A stretch of DNA of 64,000 nt, from positions 1 to 64,000 of the forward strand of contig JAZGUH010000209.1 in NCBI GenBank assembly GCA_037893225.1. Reading direction: 5' to 3'. Shown piece by piece: positions 62,828 through 64,000 of this stretch. The notes beneath the pieces are model-generated. The model made no database searches and had not been told where the DNA came from. It saw only the letters and a list, made by a program, of their open reading frames with translations. The DNA is from Hippasteria phrygiana (Eukaryota > Echinodermata > Asteroidea > Valvatida > Goniasteridae). Position 1 is the stretch's first letter. Each line of letters opens with the position of its first letter. The position numbers and the translations under genes were made by a program.

Positions 62828-64000
62828 TTTTCTTTTTTTTTTCTTTTTCTCTTTCAGACTATTGCCCATAGCATTTGTACACGTTTTCCTTTTTACCGGC
62901 ACTTTGGCTACTTTTATGCAGCCGATTGTCTTTAAACTTAGCAAACACTTAAAGCAACTGCTCAGAATGTGTGCCGAACTTTTACGTCATGATGACGTCA
63001 TCACGTGATTTTTTATGAATTTTTGAATTTTGAAAATCGTAACATTTGTTTCAATATATCTAGCGAACAAAACAAGATATTTTCAAAATTCTTTTTGTGA
63101 TAGCTTTGGTATGTCTCAAAGATATGCCCTAAAAGGCGAAAATTGTGTGACGTCATGATGACGTCATCAAAAATGTGTTTTTTTTTTAACGCATGTAAGG
63201 GTCAATCCGATTACAAAAATGTATATATTGAATTTTCCTCTCCCTAATTCCAAAATGTCATGATCGTGGCTCACTCAAGTAAGAAATAACAGCCATTTCA
63301 AAATTTAGACCAAATTCAATATAACACAAAGGAATTCTGGGAAAAGCAGATAACCATGGCTCAAATGTGCATGCTGTTTATAAAAAGGGTTGATTTGTAG
63401 TCTTTTTTCAAGTCGCTAGACTATTGCCCATAGCATTTGTAAACGTTTTCTTTCTTACCGGCCACTTTGGCTACTTTTAAACTTGACAGACACTTACCCC
63501 AACTGCTCACAATGTGTGCCGAATTTTATGTCATGATGACGTCATCACATGTCACGTGACGTCATCTTAAAGGGGCATTTTTCGAAGCCATATATCTACA
63601 AAAGTACGAGTCCGATTAAGTTGGAACGTGATATCTAGGTATGCCACCGGGTGTTATAGATGAAAATTTACATGACGTTATGATTATAAGTCAGAACATG
63701 TCACGTGACGTCATCTTAAAGGGGCAGTTTTTGAAGGTCCATATCTACAGAAGTACAAGTCCAATTAAGTTATAAAGTAATATCTAGGTAGCCCAATAGG
63801 TCTATAGTTGAAAATTGACATGACATTATCATGTTGTCATCACATGTTACGTGACGTCATCTTAAAGGGGCAGTTTTTGAAGCCACATATAAACAAAAGT
63901 ACAAGTTCGATTAAGTTGAAATGTAATATCCAGGCAGGTCTGCAGGTTATAGATGAAAATTGACATGACATTATGACTTCATCACATGTCACGTGACGTC
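62828..64000 (+). mobile_element. Array element 16, cut by the window end
   Basis: A close relative of element 15 without a head hairpin. The 145-type modules repeat at about 63550, 63697, 63846 and 63988. The tail lies outside the window. Confidence 0.62.
63540..64000. promoter_or_regulatory. GTCACGTGAC palindrome fused to CRE, representative cluster
   Basis: In 145-type modules GTCACGTGAC overlaps a CRE half (GTCACGTGACGTCATC), here at about 63551, 63698 and 63988, with GTTACGTGAC at 63846. GTCACGTGAC is the canonical E-box palindrome bound by TFEB/MITF/USF-type bHLH-zip factors. Regulatory use is inference only. Confidence 0.4.

Larger units (their letters stand above)
1010..64000 (+). 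other. Partial gene: NPR-type membrane receptor guanylyl cyclase
   Basis: This is the span of one split gene, open at both ends. Seven exons read in order along the juxtamembrane segment and kinase-homology domain of receptor guanylyl cyclases (natriuretic peptide receptors 1 and 2). In that family an extracellular domain binds a peptide, the pseudokinase domain relays the signal, and a C-terminal cyclase makes cGMP. The extracellular and transmembrane exons are not seen and should lie upstream. The coiled-coil dimerisation and cyclase exons are not seen in 37768-64000 and should lie beyond the window. Introns are about 10.0, 2.8, 1.3, 4.3, 3.2 and 14.3 kb, and the last one is over 26 kb. Whether this is an NPR1, NPR2 or pre-duplication ancestor-type gene cannot be decided here. 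Confidence 0.93.
37768..64000 (+). other. Intron 7 (over 26 kb, open at window end), filled by a tandem array
   Basis: After the donor, about 20 bases of ordinary sequence precede the first array element. Everything from 37788 to the last base of the window belongs to the array described in the next entries. No kinase-homology, dimerisation or cyclase exon is seen in it. Confidence 0.85.
37788..64000 (+). repeat. Head-to-tail array of about 16 Helitron-like non-autonomous elements
   Basis: Each element closes with (C)CGAAACAGCCCT (CAAAACAGCCCT in some), then GTGTTTGT-CC-ACAAACAC or a longer-stem variant, 7-13 bases, and CTAG followed by TT. Tail CTAG motifs end at 39222, 40770, 43144, 44409, 46739, 47939, 49125, 51455, 52655, 53841, 55224, 58328, 59527, 61309 and 62827. 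A 3' hairpin a few bases before CTRR, with T after it, is the diagnostic 3' end of Helitrons. Heads are pyrimidine tracts ending in TTTTCAG, then a block naming CCCATAGCATTTGTACACG and CCGGCACTTTGGCTAC. Bodies are mosaics of modules of about 285, 400 and 145 bp. No Rep/helicase coding is present. The class is inferred; a satellite of other origin is possible. Confidence 0.6.

Noticed and set aside
39197..63008. Recurrent plus-strand frames reading F-L-T-G-T-L-A-T-F near element heads
   Set aside because: They begin inside poly-T or in unrelated upstream sequence and stop at the same CRE motif. Low-complexity phenylalanine runs come from T tracts, and there is no independent sign of translation.
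37788..64000. CRISPR-like array
   Set aside because: Repeat units are hundreds of bases long, there are no short unique spacers, and the context is a eukaryotic intron.
37788..64000. Autonomous transposon coding (Rep/helicase, transposase or reverse transcriptase)
   Set aside because: No frame longer than about 120 residues and no catalytic motif were seen anywhere in the array.
37768..64000. Downstream exon encoding the sequence after SPK (dimerisation helix or cyclase)
   Set aside because: Looked for and not seen. All sequence is accounted for by array modules.

Overview
The window is eukaryotic and looks like the genome of a marine invertebrate deuterostome, possibly an echinoderm. The reasons are very large introns, many short DNA-transposon relics, long poly-G/poly-C tracts, a recurrent TAGGCCTA palindrome, and a receptor gene of vertebrate natriuretic-peptide-receptor type. 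The species cannot be fixed from the sequence alone.

The only gene I can support is one large, partial gene on the + strand. Seven exons (about 1010-1136, 11138-11203, 14013-14090, 15365-15469, 19818-19889, 23138-23312, 37612-37767) encode the juxtamembrane segment and most of the kinase-homology (pseudokinase) domain of a membrane receptor guanylyl cyclase of the NPR1/NPR2 family. The ligand-binding and transmembrane exons lie upstream of the window. The dimerisation and cyclase exons must lie beyond base 64000. Exon phases join cleanly from the second exon to the seventh. The first-to-second junction does not, which suggests a missed micro-exon or a local indel.

The introns between 1 and 37.6 kb hold scattered relics: hAT-like MITEs (3854-4171, 33375-33657), CACTG-ended MITEs (5154-5337, 35108-35298, 36956-37178, 37179-37417), a family bounded by G and C homopolymers (3054-3361, 10505-11036), elements with TAGWCT...GGTTCCC ends, a foldback element (5555-5892), a degenerate ~200-bp tandem repeat (6339-7145), an AGTCG-rich element (22323-22761) and two tRNA-like SINE heads.

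From about 20 bases after the seventh exon to the window end (37788-64000) the sequence is one head-to-tail array of about sixteen related elements, 1.2-3.1 kb each. Every element ends with CGAAACAGCCCT-like sequence, a short perfect hairpin, 7-13 further bases and CTAG. That is the layout of a Helitron 3' end. Many elements begin with a pyrimidine tract ending in CAG, sometimes preceded by a second hairpin whose arms complement the tail motif. The bodies are mosaics of 145-400-bp modules, each carrying double CRE palindromes (TGACGTCA twice) and often a GTCACGTGAC E-box palindrome. Three consecutive elements are repeated as an exact 4,716-bp unit. This array is the most unusual thing in the window.
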